NCBI GenBank assembly: GCA_902800305.1
Contig: CADCDP010000030.1
Coordinates: 1 to 64,000, forward strand
Length of the DNA: 64,000 nucleotides
Origin: an uncultured Bacteroidales bacterium
GTDB lineage: Bacteria; Bacteroidota; Bacteroidia; Bacteroidales; Bacteroidaceae
Direction: 5' to 3'
In this document: one piece after another, positions 1-7,771 of the stretch
How the letters are laid out: every line of letters begins with the position of its first letter
Numbering within the stretch: position 1 is the stretch's first letter
Made by a program: the position numbers and the translations under genes
Notes under the pieces: model-generated
What the model was told of the DNA's origin: nothing
What the model saw: only the letters and a program-made list of their open reading frames with translations
Database searches by the model: none

Positions 1-61
1 ATCTCCACCTGATATACAAAAAAAGTGTTCCTCTGTGTTCCTCGGTCCTCTTGTGAAAACT

Positions 62-252
62 CTGTGTTGAAAAGAATTCAGCAACTTGCGAAACTTGTAA
101 TTCTTATATTGTATCACCAACTCACGAGGAGTCTCTGCACTGACACAAATCACATTGTCGTAATCCATGAGCAGAGCCAACACATCATCTGACAACTAAT
201 CTCTATCAATTGCCAGATGGATGAAAATACAAGTATCTATCAGGATTCTCAT
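62..252 (-). pseudogene. PIN-domain toxin, broken by an in-frame stop and truncated
   Basis: Reading from the ATG at 252, the protein begins MRILIDTCIFIHLAIDRD, the first beta-strand and metal-binding Asp of a VapC-type PIN ribonuclease. It then meets a TAG at 198-196. The same frame continues after the stop as LSDDVLALLMDYDNVICVSA and a 'PREL' helix, so the homology carries on and the stop is a mutation. Past about position 70 the frame runs into a repeat-like sequence also seen near 31,500 and no longer resembles PIN. The start overlaps the stop of the upstream 49-aa gene (TGATG), the usual arrangement of a toxin-antitoxin pair. It is probably inactive. The family call rests on pattern recognition only. 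Confidence 0.6.
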
Positions 253-401
253 CAGTTACGCATATAGACACCATACGTCTCGCATGTCATTGAACCTTGA
301 TACTTGTCAGAAGCCTCCTTCCTCTTCTGTACCAGATACTTTCTCACCTCTACGGGGAGATTTTCCCAAATGGTTTCTGTCATGTTCATAAGACTCTTCA
401 T
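252..401 (-). CDS. Small antitoxin-like protein (49 aa) upstream of the PIN pseudogene
   Basis: A short open frame starts at 401 (MKSLMNMTETIWENLPVEVR...) and ends with TGA at 254-252, sharing one base with the ATG of the PIN remnant. That TGATG junction and the size suggest the antitoxin half of a two-gene toxin-antitoxin module. I cannot assign an antitoxin family; there is no clear ribbon-helix-helix or AbrB signature. A later in-frame Met at residue 5 or 7 could also be the start. With its toxin broken, the gene may be an orphan. Confidence 0.5.
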   Translation of the reverse strand: MKSLMNMTETIWENLPVEVRKYLVQKRKEASDKYQGSMTCETYGVYMRN

Positions 402-560
402 GTTTAATTCAGTGCAAAATTAGTGATTTGTCTAATATGTTCCAAATTTTTCTACTTATTTTTTAGGAAATCCATCAAGGCCTGTAAACAGCCAATTTTG
501 ATGTCCCCCCGAAAAATCCTGTTTTTGAGGTGAATGTCAGCAAACTTAACTGTTTACGTG

Positions 561-710
561 TTTCTTTGGAAATCTCCAAACTTTTCACGACTTTTTATAT
601 TTCCCCACACTGTCAAGGTTCGCGTTAACATAATAACACTTTTATTCTTAATTCAGTGCAAAGGTATATCATTGTATTATCACTGGCAATATGCCAGATT
701 TGGCGGCTTA
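561..710. repeat. 150-bp direct repeat, copy 1 (partner at 4020-4169)
   Basis: This segment and 4020-4169 align over 150 bases with about 17 differences and no length change. Both run from a TTTCTTTGG motif through a CCCCACACTGTCAAGG block to CAGATTTGGC. On the minus strand the repeat contains TACCTTTG, a Bacteroidetes -7-like box, at about 666-659. The pair brackets the toxin-antitoxin, WecG and nucleotidyltransferase genes in direct orientation, so recombination between copies would delete about 3.46 kb. The rest of the 402-1087 gap holds no credible gene. Confidence 0.85.
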
Positions 711-716
711 CGCCAG

Positions 717-854
717 CCAATGTCCATCAACGATGCTAGCCAATGTCCAACAACGAGGATAGTCGATGTCCAACAACGATACACGCCCATATCCACAAAC
801 GACGTTAGCCCATATCCATCAACGATGTTTGCCAATATCCACCAAGGTTACAAG
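717..854. repeat. Imperfect 23-bp tandem array (six clear units, degenerating to about 980)
   Basis: Units start at 717, 740, 763, 786, 809 and 832, each exactly 23 bp, with a core like CCAATGTCCATCAACGATG. Beyond 854 the periodicity decays but similar TGTCC/ATCC-containing blocks continue to about 980. Open frames exist through the array in two plus-strand phases, but they are repeat-derived and start inside the 150-bp repeat, so I do not call them genes. Several other intergenic arrays in this window share the 21-23 bp period with unrelated units. Confidence 0.8.
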
Positions 855-1087
855 CTCGTGTCCTATGAAAACAGTGCCCAATGTCCTCCCAAGTTTCTTG
901 CCCGTATCCTCCTTGCTCTTCCGCCCGTTATCACCTCACTCTCAGGCTCGTCATCACTTCGCTCTGTTGCCCGTGTCCTCGTGGAAGATGACGGGACAGA
1001 GATTTCGTTGATGAACAATGGTCGTAAAACAAACTTACAGACAAGCGACGATACAGGAATCAGGCTATTGAGTACAGCAAAAAACTC

Positions 1088-2230
1088 TCAACGATGCACC
1101 ACTCTCCATAAGAAATTGAAGCATCGGAAAACAGGCTCCCACAGACACTCGGAAGGGAAAAACTGCATCAACTGCCAGTCACGCTTGAAACGTCGGATGT
1201 TTCTTGCCCATTGAGAACCACCATGTTTCACACGAGTGTCAAATTGCCCGAAATTGCCACCCACCATGATTTCATTCAGCAAAAAGTGCCCCAGTCGTTT
1301 GTTGAGAGGTACCAATAAGCAGGACATAGATAGCCCCAACCTTTCATGCAGTACGAACATAACAGCAGATGCCACATCATATAATCCCAATCTCTTCAAT
1401 AGCATTATTTCACGCTCTCGGTATTCTTCGGACAAGCCTCTTTCCAGCAAATAATAGTAATCCACGATTTGCCTCAACCCGATGCCTTCATGCATGATAT
1501 GGTTATAAATATGCACCATCTGAAAGATGCGATTGAAGGAATCAGTCGGCACACACACTACACCCGAAAGGTTAGGCAGTTGCGCTTCATGCTGAAACTG
1601 AGCCTCGGCTTGTTCCATAAACCATTTCTGCAAACGGTAATTGTGAACCAGATTGTTCATAAAAGCAGGGCGATAATGCACTTCCGTGTCAATGCCGTGG
1701 ACATGCTTAAATTGAACATGATGGTAGCATATAGAAGCTTTCGGCACAAAACGACGAACAAACCTGAGCACCTGTTTAGCCCCTCCTTCCACCCAAATGT
1801 CAATGTCGCCACTGGTTCTGACATTCGGATTCGGGTAATATAAAGCATTCCCCTGTCCCTTCAAGATGCAAGTTCTGAATCCGTGACGACGAAAGAAATC
1901 CGACATTCTGACAGCAGCCTTATTCGTTTTTTCGTTACTCTCTATGATTTGTTCGTAGGAAGCATACCATTTCACAAATAGTTTCTTAGGCGGCATCATG
2001 CCCTTACCATATTGACGTTGCAGCTTCTGTAGCCCATAAAAGAAAATGCCCAGCAACGATTGCTGCTGAGCAATTTCATAAATTTCGTTCCACTCTTCGG
2101 GCGATATGTTCACTGAACACTCCGCAGAGTTGTCAATTGAGTACCGAAGTAACTGAAAAAACTTGTCAGAAGTAGTTTTTTCCACATTTAGCCCCTTTCT
2201 TTCGCCATTCTTTGCTACCTTTGCCGCCAA
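1088..2230 (-). CDS. Nucleotidyltransferase-family protein (NTP_transf_5-like), polysaccharide locus tail
   Basis: A 380-aa soluble protein. Residues 122-146 read ILKG...SGDIDIW, the GD-x-D-x-W form of the nucleotidyltransferase catalytic motif found in the uncharacterised family that sits in many Bacteroides polysaccharide loci. An N-terminal helical region (about 20-110) precedes it, and a large C-terminal helical part follows. The substrate is unknown; transfer of a nucleotide or nucleotide-linked group during glycan decoration is an inference. It is the last gene of the minus-strand locus, 64 nt after the WecG gene and probably co-transcribed with it from the promoter near 3,267. The start at 2230 is not secure: the first 15-20 residues are low in similarity to what I would expect, and initiation further in is possible. 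Confidence 0.75.
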   Translation of the reverse strand: MAAKVAKNGERKGLNVEKTTSDKFFQLLRYSIDNSAECSVNISPEEWNEIYEIAQQQSLLGIFFYGLQKLQRQYGKGMMPPKKLFVKWYASYEQIIESNEKTNKAAVRMSDFFRRHGFRTCILKGQGNALYYPNPNVRTSGDIDIWVEGGAKQVLRFVRRFVPKASICYHHVQFKHVHGIDTEVHYRPAFMNNLVHNYRLQKWFMEQAEAQFQHEAQLPNLSGVVCVPTDSFNRIFQMVHIYNHIMHEGIGLRQIVDYYYLLERGLSEEYREREIMLLKRLGLYDVASAVMFVLHERLGLSMSCLLVPLNKRLGHFLLNEIMVGGNFGQFDTRVKHGGSQWARNIRRFKRDWQLMQFFPSECLWEPVFRCFNFLWRVVHR

Positions 2231-2294
2231 TGTTCAAAAAACTAATAGAACAAATACGCTTCTGGTGGTATATTCTGAAAGAGAAATACAACCT

Positions 2295-3014
2295 TTAACC
2301 CTTTTCCTTGTGTAAGTTCCAAAGGAAAAGAGGATTGCCTATGATGTAGCGTCTCCACATCCTCCTTGGTTCAATGAGCAAGCGATAGAACCACTCCATC
2401 GAAATCCTCTGCCACCACCGTGGAGCACGTTTGGCTGTCCCCGCATAAAAGTCAAACACCGCACCTATCGTGCCCACATGGCAATGGATGTTCAATTCCT
2501 TCCAGTGCGTGTATGTCCATTTCTCTTGTTTCGGAGCCGTCATGCCAATCCACAGCAAGTCAGGGTTGGCCTCGTTGATAGCCTTGATGATGGCAGCATT
2601 GTCTTGGTCTGAAAAAACGGGCTTATAAGGTGGAGAATATGTTTCCACAACCATATTGGGATAGTCGATGGCAGCCTGTTCACGAATCAGTTCCAGAACA
2701 TTCTCACTACTCCCCATGAAGAAACACTTTCCACCTTTACGATTCAGTTTTTTCATCTCGAAATCGAACAAATCCCACCCCGCAACTCTTTCCTTTGGAC
2801 GTGATTTCCCCTTCAGCCATCGCAGAGCCATAACAATGGATGCCCCGTCGGGAATGAGATAGTCCCCGTTGGTCAGAGCCTCTGCAAACAACTCATCCTT
2901 CTGCGCCACATTGAACGAGTGGGCATTGATGGTGTTGATAAGCACTTTACCTTCGGGAATAGCCTTTAGAGCCTCCTTAGATTCAAGGATGCCCAAATCA
3001 GATAGTCGTAACAT
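2295..3014 (-). CDS. WecG/TagA/CpsF family glycosyltransferase (GT26)
   Basis: A 239-aa protein of normal family length. Hallmarks are TINAHS (residues 28-33), the PDG motif in DYLIPDGASIV, the ERVAGWDLF segment, KCFFMGSS (a GSS turn), and WIGMTAPKQEKW near residue 156-167. The family transfers N-acetylmannosaminuronic acid or ManNAc onto an undecaprenyl-diphosphate-linked sugar on the cytoplasmic side of the membrane. In this locus it would add an early residue of the repeat unit. It has a separate promoter at 3267-3297 with a ~250-nt leader, so it can be transcribed without the long upstream operon. The specific sugar cannot be read from sequence. Confidence 0.9.
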   Translation of the reverse strand: MLRLSDLGILESKEALKAIPEGKVLINTINAHSFNVAQKDELFAEALTNGDYLIPDGASIVMALRWLKGKSRPKERVAGWDLFDFEMKKLNRKGGKCFFMGSSENVLELIREQAAIDYPNMVVETYSPPYKPVFSDQDNAAIIKAINEANPDLLWIGMTAPKQEKWTYTHWKELNIHCHVGTIGAVFDFYAGTAKRAPRWWQRISMEWFYRLLIEPRRMWRRYIIGNPLFLWNLHKEKG

Positions 3015-3266
3015 GAATGAAGAATAGGGGAAATAATCAAAAAGGGTGCCACATCAAAAGAGCTTGACACCTTAATAATATGTTATAAAAACAATTTCTT
3101 GTTTAAAGAGATACTTATGTGAGTTCCAAATTTTCATCGAAAAAACGCATATAAGCCCCCAACCTTGGTGCACACACTTTTTCTTTATTTGTTTGGGAGC
3201 TCACGAAACTCCAGAATGTAATCACTTGCTTCCATTTTGCACTGATGTTTGAATGTTAAACAGATG

Positions 3267-3297
3267 CAAAAATAGAAATTCATATCAACAGCACAAA
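3267..3297 (-). promoter_or_regulatory. Bacteroidetes-type promoter for wecG-like gene
   Basis: On the minus strand TTTG (3297-3294) and TATTTTTG (3274-3267) are separated by 19 bp, matching TTTG-N19-TAnnTTTG. Transcription would start near 3,262 and leave an untranslated leader of about 250 nt before the ATG at 3014. The 3015-3262 stretch contains no gene. Confidence 0.65.
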
Positions 3298-3328
3298 ACC
3301 AATGTTTGTCCAAGCTTCGAACGCTTAC

Positions 3329-3673
3329 TCATGTTTCCTCTATTTCTTTGACAAGGCCACGAAGATATGCATCAGACACATTGCTGATTTCTCCCTTGTC
3401 ATAGATTGACATCAATGTTATTCGTACATCGTCTTCTGTAGGCTGTTGTACATTATATGTGATTACACGCGCCCCACCGCTTTTCCCTTTTCCTTTTGAG
3501 GCAATCGCCATCCTATTTTTGTAGGTGTGATGACCTAACGATTCTCCTCCAAAAGGATTCTTCTCTAATTCATCAAGAAAAGTGTCATAATCGGATACAA
3601 AAGATTTGTATTTCTTTGCAAAATCTTTTGCACGTCTTTCAAACTCTGGAAGATAGTCGATAGTCACTCTCAT
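3329..3673 (-). CDS. RelE/ParE-superfamily toxin of a type II toxin-antitoxin pair
   Basis: A 114-aa basic protein. It begins MRVTIDYLPEFERRAKDFAK, then a helix pair, then the KNRMAIASKGKGKSGGARVI strand region typical of Bacteroidetes RelE/HigB-like toxins, and a final strand LMSIYDKGEIS. Such toxins cleave ribosome-bound mRNA or poison gyrase; the subtype is not resolvable here. It lies 12 nt after the 78-aa partner and shares its promoter near 4,008-4,039. The pair interrupts the polysaccharide operon and sits inside the unit bounded by 150-bp repeats. Confidence 0.75.
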   Translation of the reverse strand: MRVTIDYLPEFERRAKDFAKKYKSFVSDYDTFLDELEKNPFGGESLGHHTYKNRMAIASKGKGKSGGARVITYNVQQPTEDDVRITLMSIYDKGEISNVSDAYLRGLVKEIEET

Positions 3674-3685
3674 GGCAGAATAGTA

Positions 3686-3922
3686 TTATTCTGTAAAAAG
3701 GCTACGGGCATTATGTTTCACCTTGCCTGTATGCAACTCATCGAATGCCCTTGTAAGGCTTTCCTCTACCATCTTCTGCTGAGCTTTGGTTGCTTGTGCT
3801 TGTTCTTCGGCATATAGACGCATACGAAATGCCTCACGGACTTTTTTAGTCTGTGATAGATATAATGTCCATAGAGCATCTATGGGTGACATCGTTGTTT
3901 GATATGTCGTTGTTGCTACCAT
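3686..3922 (-). CDS. Antitoxin-like partner of the RelE/ParE-like toxin
   Basis: A 78-aa protein, first gene of the pair. It begins MVATTTYQTTMSPIDALW, then a long charged, Gln- and Lys-rich helix (about 30-65), and ends KHNARSLFTE. The lack of a recognisable DNA-binding fold at the N-terminus leaves the antitoxin class open. The call rests on gene order (antitoxin first, 12-nt gap, toxin second), on size and on the strong private promoter upstream. Confidence 0.65.
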   Translation of the reverse strand: MVATTTYQTTMSPIDALWTLYLSQTKKVREAFRMRLYAEEQAQATKAQQKMVEESLTRAFDELHTGKVKHNARSLFTE

Positions 3923-4007
3923 TGTCTATGTGATTTTTCCGCTAATATATAACTAAAAGTTATTTGTCCGATTTACAGTAGCAGGCGTAGCCTCTACTCC
4001 GATGCTG

Positions 4008-4039
4008 CAAAGGTAGGAGTTTCTTTGGAAACTTCCAAA
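4008..4039 (-). promoter_or_regulatory. Promoter of the toxin-antitoxin pair
   Basis: Minus strand: TTTG (4039-4036), 20 bp, TACCTTTG (4015-4008), a near-perfect Bacteroidetes consensus about 90 nt before the antitoxin ATG. The -33 box lies inside the 150-bp direct repeat, while the -7 box is just outside it. The other repeat copy has the -33 part but not this -7 box at the same place. Confidence 0.7.
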
Positions 4040-4169
4040 CTTTTCACAACTTTTTATATTTCCCCACACTGTCAAGGTTTTCGTTAACATAATAATACTT
4101 TTATTCTTAATTCAGTACAAAGGTATATCATTGCATTTTCACCAGCAACACGTCAGATTTGGCTGCTTA
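4020..4169. repeat. 150-bp direct repeat, copy 2
   Basis: Partner of 561-710, same orientation. It begins directly upstream of the toxin-antitoxin promoter and ends 13 bp before the end of the frameshifted glycosyltransferase gene. It therefore marks the junction between the main polysaccharide operon and its tail unit. Confidence 0.85.
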
Positions 4170-4182
4170 CTCACAGTTTCCG

Positions 4183-4749
4183 TCATATCAGCTTAAGTCT
4201 TATTGCAACCTCCTTGATTTTTTCAAGAGCATTCTCTTCCGTGTAATTGTCCTTAAACCGATTGTGGACATACATGGATACATCTTGCCACCTTCCTGTT
4301 TCCTCTATCTTTATTATCTTCTCCGCAAATACTCTCGGATTGATGTCTTTAACGACTAATTCTGGCATACCACATATTGATGCATTAAATCCTGCATTAC
4401 TAACAATGGGAACCACTCCCATTGCCATTGCTTCCGTCAATGCATTTGAATGACCTTCCTTTGGCTCATTCGAAGGAAATATAAAATAATGAGATTGAGA
4501 GAGGACCTCAAATATGTATTCCATCGGTTTTGAACCTAAGAATTGTACTCTTTCTTCTGAAATGCCCTCAACCGACATGAGTCGATGAAGCAATAAGTAA
4601 TAATCCTCCGCATATCCTCCTATCAGTTTCAATGTCGCATCGTATTGTGCATCCAATAAGTATTTTAATGTGAGGATTACCACGTCAACATTCTTTGTTG
4701 GGCTGAGCCTTCCAAAATACACTAACTGTAATACTTTATCTTTCGGCAT
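4183..4749 (-). CDS. GT4 glycosyltransferase, C-terminal half (frameshifted from 4736-5269)
   Basis: This frame encodes the second Rossmann domain of a GT-B retaining glycosyltransferase. VYFGRLSPTKNVD is the usual start of that domain, and FIFPSNEPKEGHSNALTEAM is the nucleotide-sugar-binding E-x7-E region. It has no independent N-terminal acceptor domain. The missing half is the frame at 4736-5269, which overlaps it by 14 nt. A one-base shift in the T-run around 4,765 (TTTTTG on the coding strand) would join them into one protein of about 365 aa. It may be a real pseudogene, a slippage site or a base-call error. Confidence 0.75.
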   Translation of the reverse strand: MPKDKVLQLVYFGRLSPTKNVDVVILTLKYLLDAQYDATLKLIGGYAEDYYLLLHRLMSVEGISEERVQFLGSKPMEYIFEVLSQSHYFIFPSNEPKEGHSNALTEAMAMGVVPIVSNAGFNASICGMPELVVKDINPRVFAEKIIKIEETGRWQDVSMYVHNRFKDNYTEENALEKIKEVAIRLKLI

Positions 4750-5269
4750 GGTAAGGGCACAAAAATTTGTTCATCACATAATTGGGATAATAAATAGTAT
4801 TAGCCTTCCAGTTCTCATGGATAAAGTCAACAAACTCCAAACCCTGGCACAAAACAACTTCAGATTTTTCAATCATATTTTTCATAGCAATTTTATATAG
4901 CCAGGAGTGATGATTATATGTCTTTACCATAGTACCATTCCTCAACTCATAAACAATCTTCCGTCCGAACAGTTTTGAAATCAAAAACATCATGTATTCA
5001 TAAAAAAGCTGATGCTCATAGAACCCCACTATATGTACAGGAGACTGAGGATTTTTTAGAAGAGTGAAAATCAAAATAAATGGGGAAACAAAGCTATTGT
5101 ATAAGAAAGTCACTTTCCCACGGCCAAGCGTAGGTTTTTCTATCACAACATATTCTACACCAAGTTTATGATACAAATCCAAGGTACGTAAGCATCCACG
5201 CTCACCACCACCAATTTTTTCAGATGGAAGTCCTTTCCCTGTTGGACCATAAAACAATAATCGTTTCAC
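4736..5269 (-). CDS. GT4 glycosyltransferase, N-terminal half (frameshifted)
   Basis: 177 aa beginning MKRLLFYGPTGKGLPSEKIG, with a Gly-rich loop (GGGERG) and the acceptor-domain pattern of GT4 enzymes (VHIVGFYEHQ, ELRNGTMVKTYNHHSWLY), ending in ANTIYYPNYVMNKF where the inter-domain linker should follow. It stops soon afterwards out of phase with the donor-domain frame at 4183-4749. Its ATG overlaps the stop of the acyltransferase gene upstream by 4 nt, so it is the next cistron in the operon. As written it would give an inactive half-enzyme. Confidence 0.75.
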   Translation of the reverse strand: MKRLLFYGPTGKGLPSEKIGGGERGCLRTLDLYHKLGVEYVVIEKPTLGRGKVTFLYNSFVSPFILIFTLLKNPQSPVHIVGFYEHQLFYEYMMFLISKLFGRKIVYELRNGTMVKTYNHHSWLYKIAMKNMIEKSEVVLCQGLEFVDFIHENWKANTIYYPNYVMNKFLCPYHAER

Positions 5270-5820
5270 TCCTTTATCCTTATGATTTTAGCTGGAACAC
5301 CTCCCACCACTGCATTATCTGGGATATCTTTTGTCACAACAGCATTGGCTCCAATCGTGACATTATTACCTATACTGACAGAGCCGAAAATTCTCGCCCC
5401 AAGTCCAAATCTGCAATTATCACCAACGACGACTTTGTCATTTGGTTTTTTTGCGCTGAATACGACTCCTGGCAGCAAAGTGCAATTCCTTCCTATCCTT
5501 ACATTTTCACCCACATGAATAAAATCACCCGTATGATAAATCATTAATCCTGAGCCAATCGTATTAGGGTAAATGGTAAACCTAAGTTTAAACCCAAGCC
5601 TCTTATATCGGAACCAGTGCCACAAGAAAAACAACAAATAAAATTTGCCCCTCCCATTTAACTTACCACGATAGTATTCCACATATCGCAAATGCCTAAT
5701 ATAATGATAGATATACCACTTCTCATTATGCAGTATCAAGTCTATCATTGTAGGAATCTTAGAAAAACGTTTCTTGTCTTCTGCTATATATTCTTTAAGA
5801 TCTTTTCTACTCTGTATCAT
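5266..5820 (-). CDS. Serine-acetyltransferase-like hexapeptide acyltransferase
   Basis: 184 aa. The N-terminal third is helical (residues 1-85). The C-terminal part is a left-handed beta-helix with hexapeptide repeats: IHVGENVRIGRNCTLLPGV, VVVGDNCRFGLGARIFG, VSIGNNVTIGANAVVTKD, then the closing NAVVGGVPAKIIR. This is the CysE-like architecture used for O-acetylation of serine or of sugars. In a polysaccharide operon, O-acetylation of a glycan residue using acetyl-CoA is more likely than cysteine biosynthesis; that is inference. It overlaps both neighbours by 4 nt. Confidence 0.85.
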   Translation of the reverse strand: MIQSRKDLKEYIAEDKKRFSKIPTMIDLILHNEKWYIYHYIRHLRYVEYYRGKLNGRGKFYLLFFLWHWFRYKRLGFKLRFTIYPNTIGSGLMIYHTGDFIHVGENVRIGRNCTLLPGVVFSAKKPNDKVVVGDNCRFGLGARIFGSVSIGNNVTIGANAVVTKDIPDNAVVGGVPAKIIRIKE

Positions 5821-6854
5821 ATTAGATTCCTGTATTCTTCTATATATTTATGTGCTGTTTCTTTCACGTCAAAATTTGACTTTACAAAGTGATATGCTTC
5901 ATCTATTTGCCTCAGATTCACACCTTTCATCATAAAACAGACAATTTGATTTGCCAAATCAGAAGCGTTGCCAGAATGGAATGACATCCCCAACCTTCCA
6001 TGATCTATTACCTCCATCGGGCCTTTAAGGTCAGAAGTAATTACCGGTATTTTTGCGGCAACCGCTTCTGCAAGCGTCAGTCCAAACCCTTCAGATATGC
6101 TTGGCATCACAAATAGGTCATATTCACAAAGCCTTGGATAGAACCACTCTCTTGGCTTCATGCCTAAAAAATGGACAAAAGGATTGAGATTCTTCTTTGA
6201 CACTTCTTGTTCCAACTCTTCACGCAATGGACCATCACCTATTAAATCAATTGAAAAATCGAGAACATTTCGCCTATTCACCAATTCATCTACAGCTTTA
6301 ATCAGGACTCGTTGCCCTTTGTCATCATGCAACCGCCCTACGCAGACAAATCTTTTTTTTCCTCTATTTTTATCCACGCCTTTAGGAAAACAATTAATGA
6401 GTTCAGTATGGATACCGTTATAAACTATTATAGCATCAGAGAAACCTTGCTGAACTGTATGCTCTTTTACAGCTTCAGATATACAAAACAGGCGTTTAAA
6501 TTTAGAGAAATCTTTGCAGCTACTATGTGTATTATGAATGGTACGTACCAAATTATAATTCCCCCATATCAGTTTTGACTGGTCATCAAGATGGCAATGC
6601 AGAATTTCAGGCTTTATCTTTCTGAGTGTAAAGTTCAATTTCACTATAGGCCACGGACATCTGCTCCCGGGCTTACGCCCTATACGATACACCTTCACCC
6701 GTTGATCTATCTTACTATATAGATTTTCACTTATGTCATCGTTGATAATAATCAGAGAGATTTTCTCAGTTTTTACTTGCTCATTGATAATGTCAACAAG
6801 CAAGGTCTCAACTCCACCTGTACCAAGGCTCCACAAAAGATGCACTATTCTCAT
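5817..6854 (-). CDS. GT4-family glycosyltransferase
   Basis: 345 aa, complete GT-B fold. The N-terminus is MRIVHLLWSLGTGGVETLL (GGVE donor-side loop). The second domain starts at KRFVCVGRLHDDKGQ (about 195). The retaining-GT signature is FVMPSISEGFGLTLAEAVAA, with the two Glu of E-x7-E. It adds a sugar from a nucleotide donor to the lipid-linked repeat unit in the cytoplasm. Its ATG overlaps the previous stop by 4 nt, as does its own stop with the next start, so it is strongly coupled. Acceptor and donor identities are unknown. Confidence 0.9.
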   Translation of the reverse strand: MRIVHLLWSLGTGGVETLLVDIINEQVKTEKISLIIINDDISENLYSKIDQRVKVYRIGRKPGSRCPWPIVKLNFTLRKIKPEILHCHLDDQSKLIWGNYNLVRTIHNTHSSCKDFSKFKRLFCISEAVKEHTVQQGFSDAIIVYNGIHTELINCFPKGVDKNRGKKRFVCVGRLHDDKGQRVLIKAVDELVNRRNVLDFSIDLIGDGPLREELEQEVSKKNLNPFVHFLGMKPREWFYPRLCEYDLFVMPSISEGFGLTLAEAVAAKIPVITSDLKGPMEVIDHGRLGMSFHSGNASDLANQIVCFMMKGVNLRQIDEAYHFVKSNFDVKETAHKYIEEYRNLI

Positions 6855-7771
6855 TGCAGCCAGATTTCTTTTTTCAAGTGTAAGTTAATAGCAAGTCTCT
6901 GCATCAAATACAACAATTTGCCTATGGCCTTATAACGAAAACCTTTCACGTCAATCACTGCAAGTCCATTGGGATGCTGATTGTATGTATGAGTGCCATA
7001 CTTATAATTACCAGGATGCGTTGACTGATAGCTGTAATCCTCATTAAATATAAAACCTTTCTCATCCATTTGAACTATTTGAAACGAGATAGCATGTCCA
7101 TATGTATGATTACATTCCTGAGATGGCCGTATCAGCAGCCCATTGTACACGAACATTTTTCCAGCATTGCGAGCGATATTTTCAGGAAACTCCACCTCTT
7201 GTTTCACCTTATATTCACCATAGAGGCTGTCCGAATGATATACAATAAGTTTCTTACCGTTAGGAGTGGGGATACATGTGGATAACACATAATAACCAGC
7301 ATCACCCTTATATAGTATTGCATCTGTCAGTCTCTCTTTAATGAGGGACTTGACAAATGTCAGCCTTTCATTTGCAACATCATACTCATAAACATTCAAT
7401 GTCCCTGATGCATAGTTCTCAGGACAGACATACACATGACCGTTCTCTACCCAAATCATCGGAAATGACAGATGTGTGTCAAGGTCGAGGATAATCTTAC
7501 AATCTGTAACTGTCCATGATTTCCTATCAACAAATAGCCTTGCTATTCTTCCGCGATTTATTTTATAGTCAAACTCCTCTACGAGTAGCGTAATCCGTGC
7601 GTTGTCATATTCAAGGATGAAAGGGTCTGCAAACCATTTCTTACCTTTATACTCACCATTGTCTATCCAATGAATTCGCCCTGCTTTAAGGTCATCATAG
7701 CCATTTTCGCATATTCCTAACAACCATGCAGACTCCTGAAGTTGGCGTTTTATCTTTGTCAGAGATTTCAT
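6851..7771 (-). CDS. GINT1-like beta-propeller protein of polysaccharide loci
   Basis: 306 aa with no signal peptide. It resembles the N-terminal domain of plant glucosamine inositolphosphorylceramide transferase-like proteins: KWFADPFILEYD, the repeated blade strands (LVEEFDYKINRGRIA), the SFPMIWVENGHVYVCPE motif, and the conserved R-P-S-Q-E-C-N-H-x-Y-G stretch around residue 220. This is a five-bladed GH43-like propeller fold frequent in bacterial glycan loci. It could be a glycan-binding or transferase-accessory protein; no catalytic role is proven. It is translationally coupled to both neighbours through 4-nt overlaps. Confidence 0.7.
   Translation of the reverse strand: MKSLTKIKRQLQESAWLLGICENGYDDLKAGRIHWIDNGEYKGKKWFADPFILEYDNARITLLVEEFDYKINRGRIARLFVDRKSWTVTDCKIILDLDTHLSFPMIWVENGHVYVCPENYASGTLNVYEYDVANERLTFVKSLIKERLTDAILYKGDAGYYVLSTCIPTPNGKKLIVYHSDSLYGEYKVKQEVEFPENIARNAGKMFVYNGLLIRPSQECNHTYGHAISFQIVQMDEKGFIFNEDYSYQSTHPGNYKYGTHTYNQHPNGLAVIDVKGFRYKAIGKLLYLMQRLAINLHLKKEIWLQ

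Noticed and set aside
717..854. Possible CRISPR array
   Set aside because: The units are contiguous 23-bp repeats with no unique spacers, and no cas genes lie nearby. The same holds for the other arrays in the window.
534..1214. A 226-aa plus-strand open frame, and a second one nested in it
   Set aside because: It begins in the 150-bp repeat, crosses the 23-bp tandem array and then runs antisense over the end of the nucleotidyltransferase gene. Composition follows the repeat, and no domain is visible.
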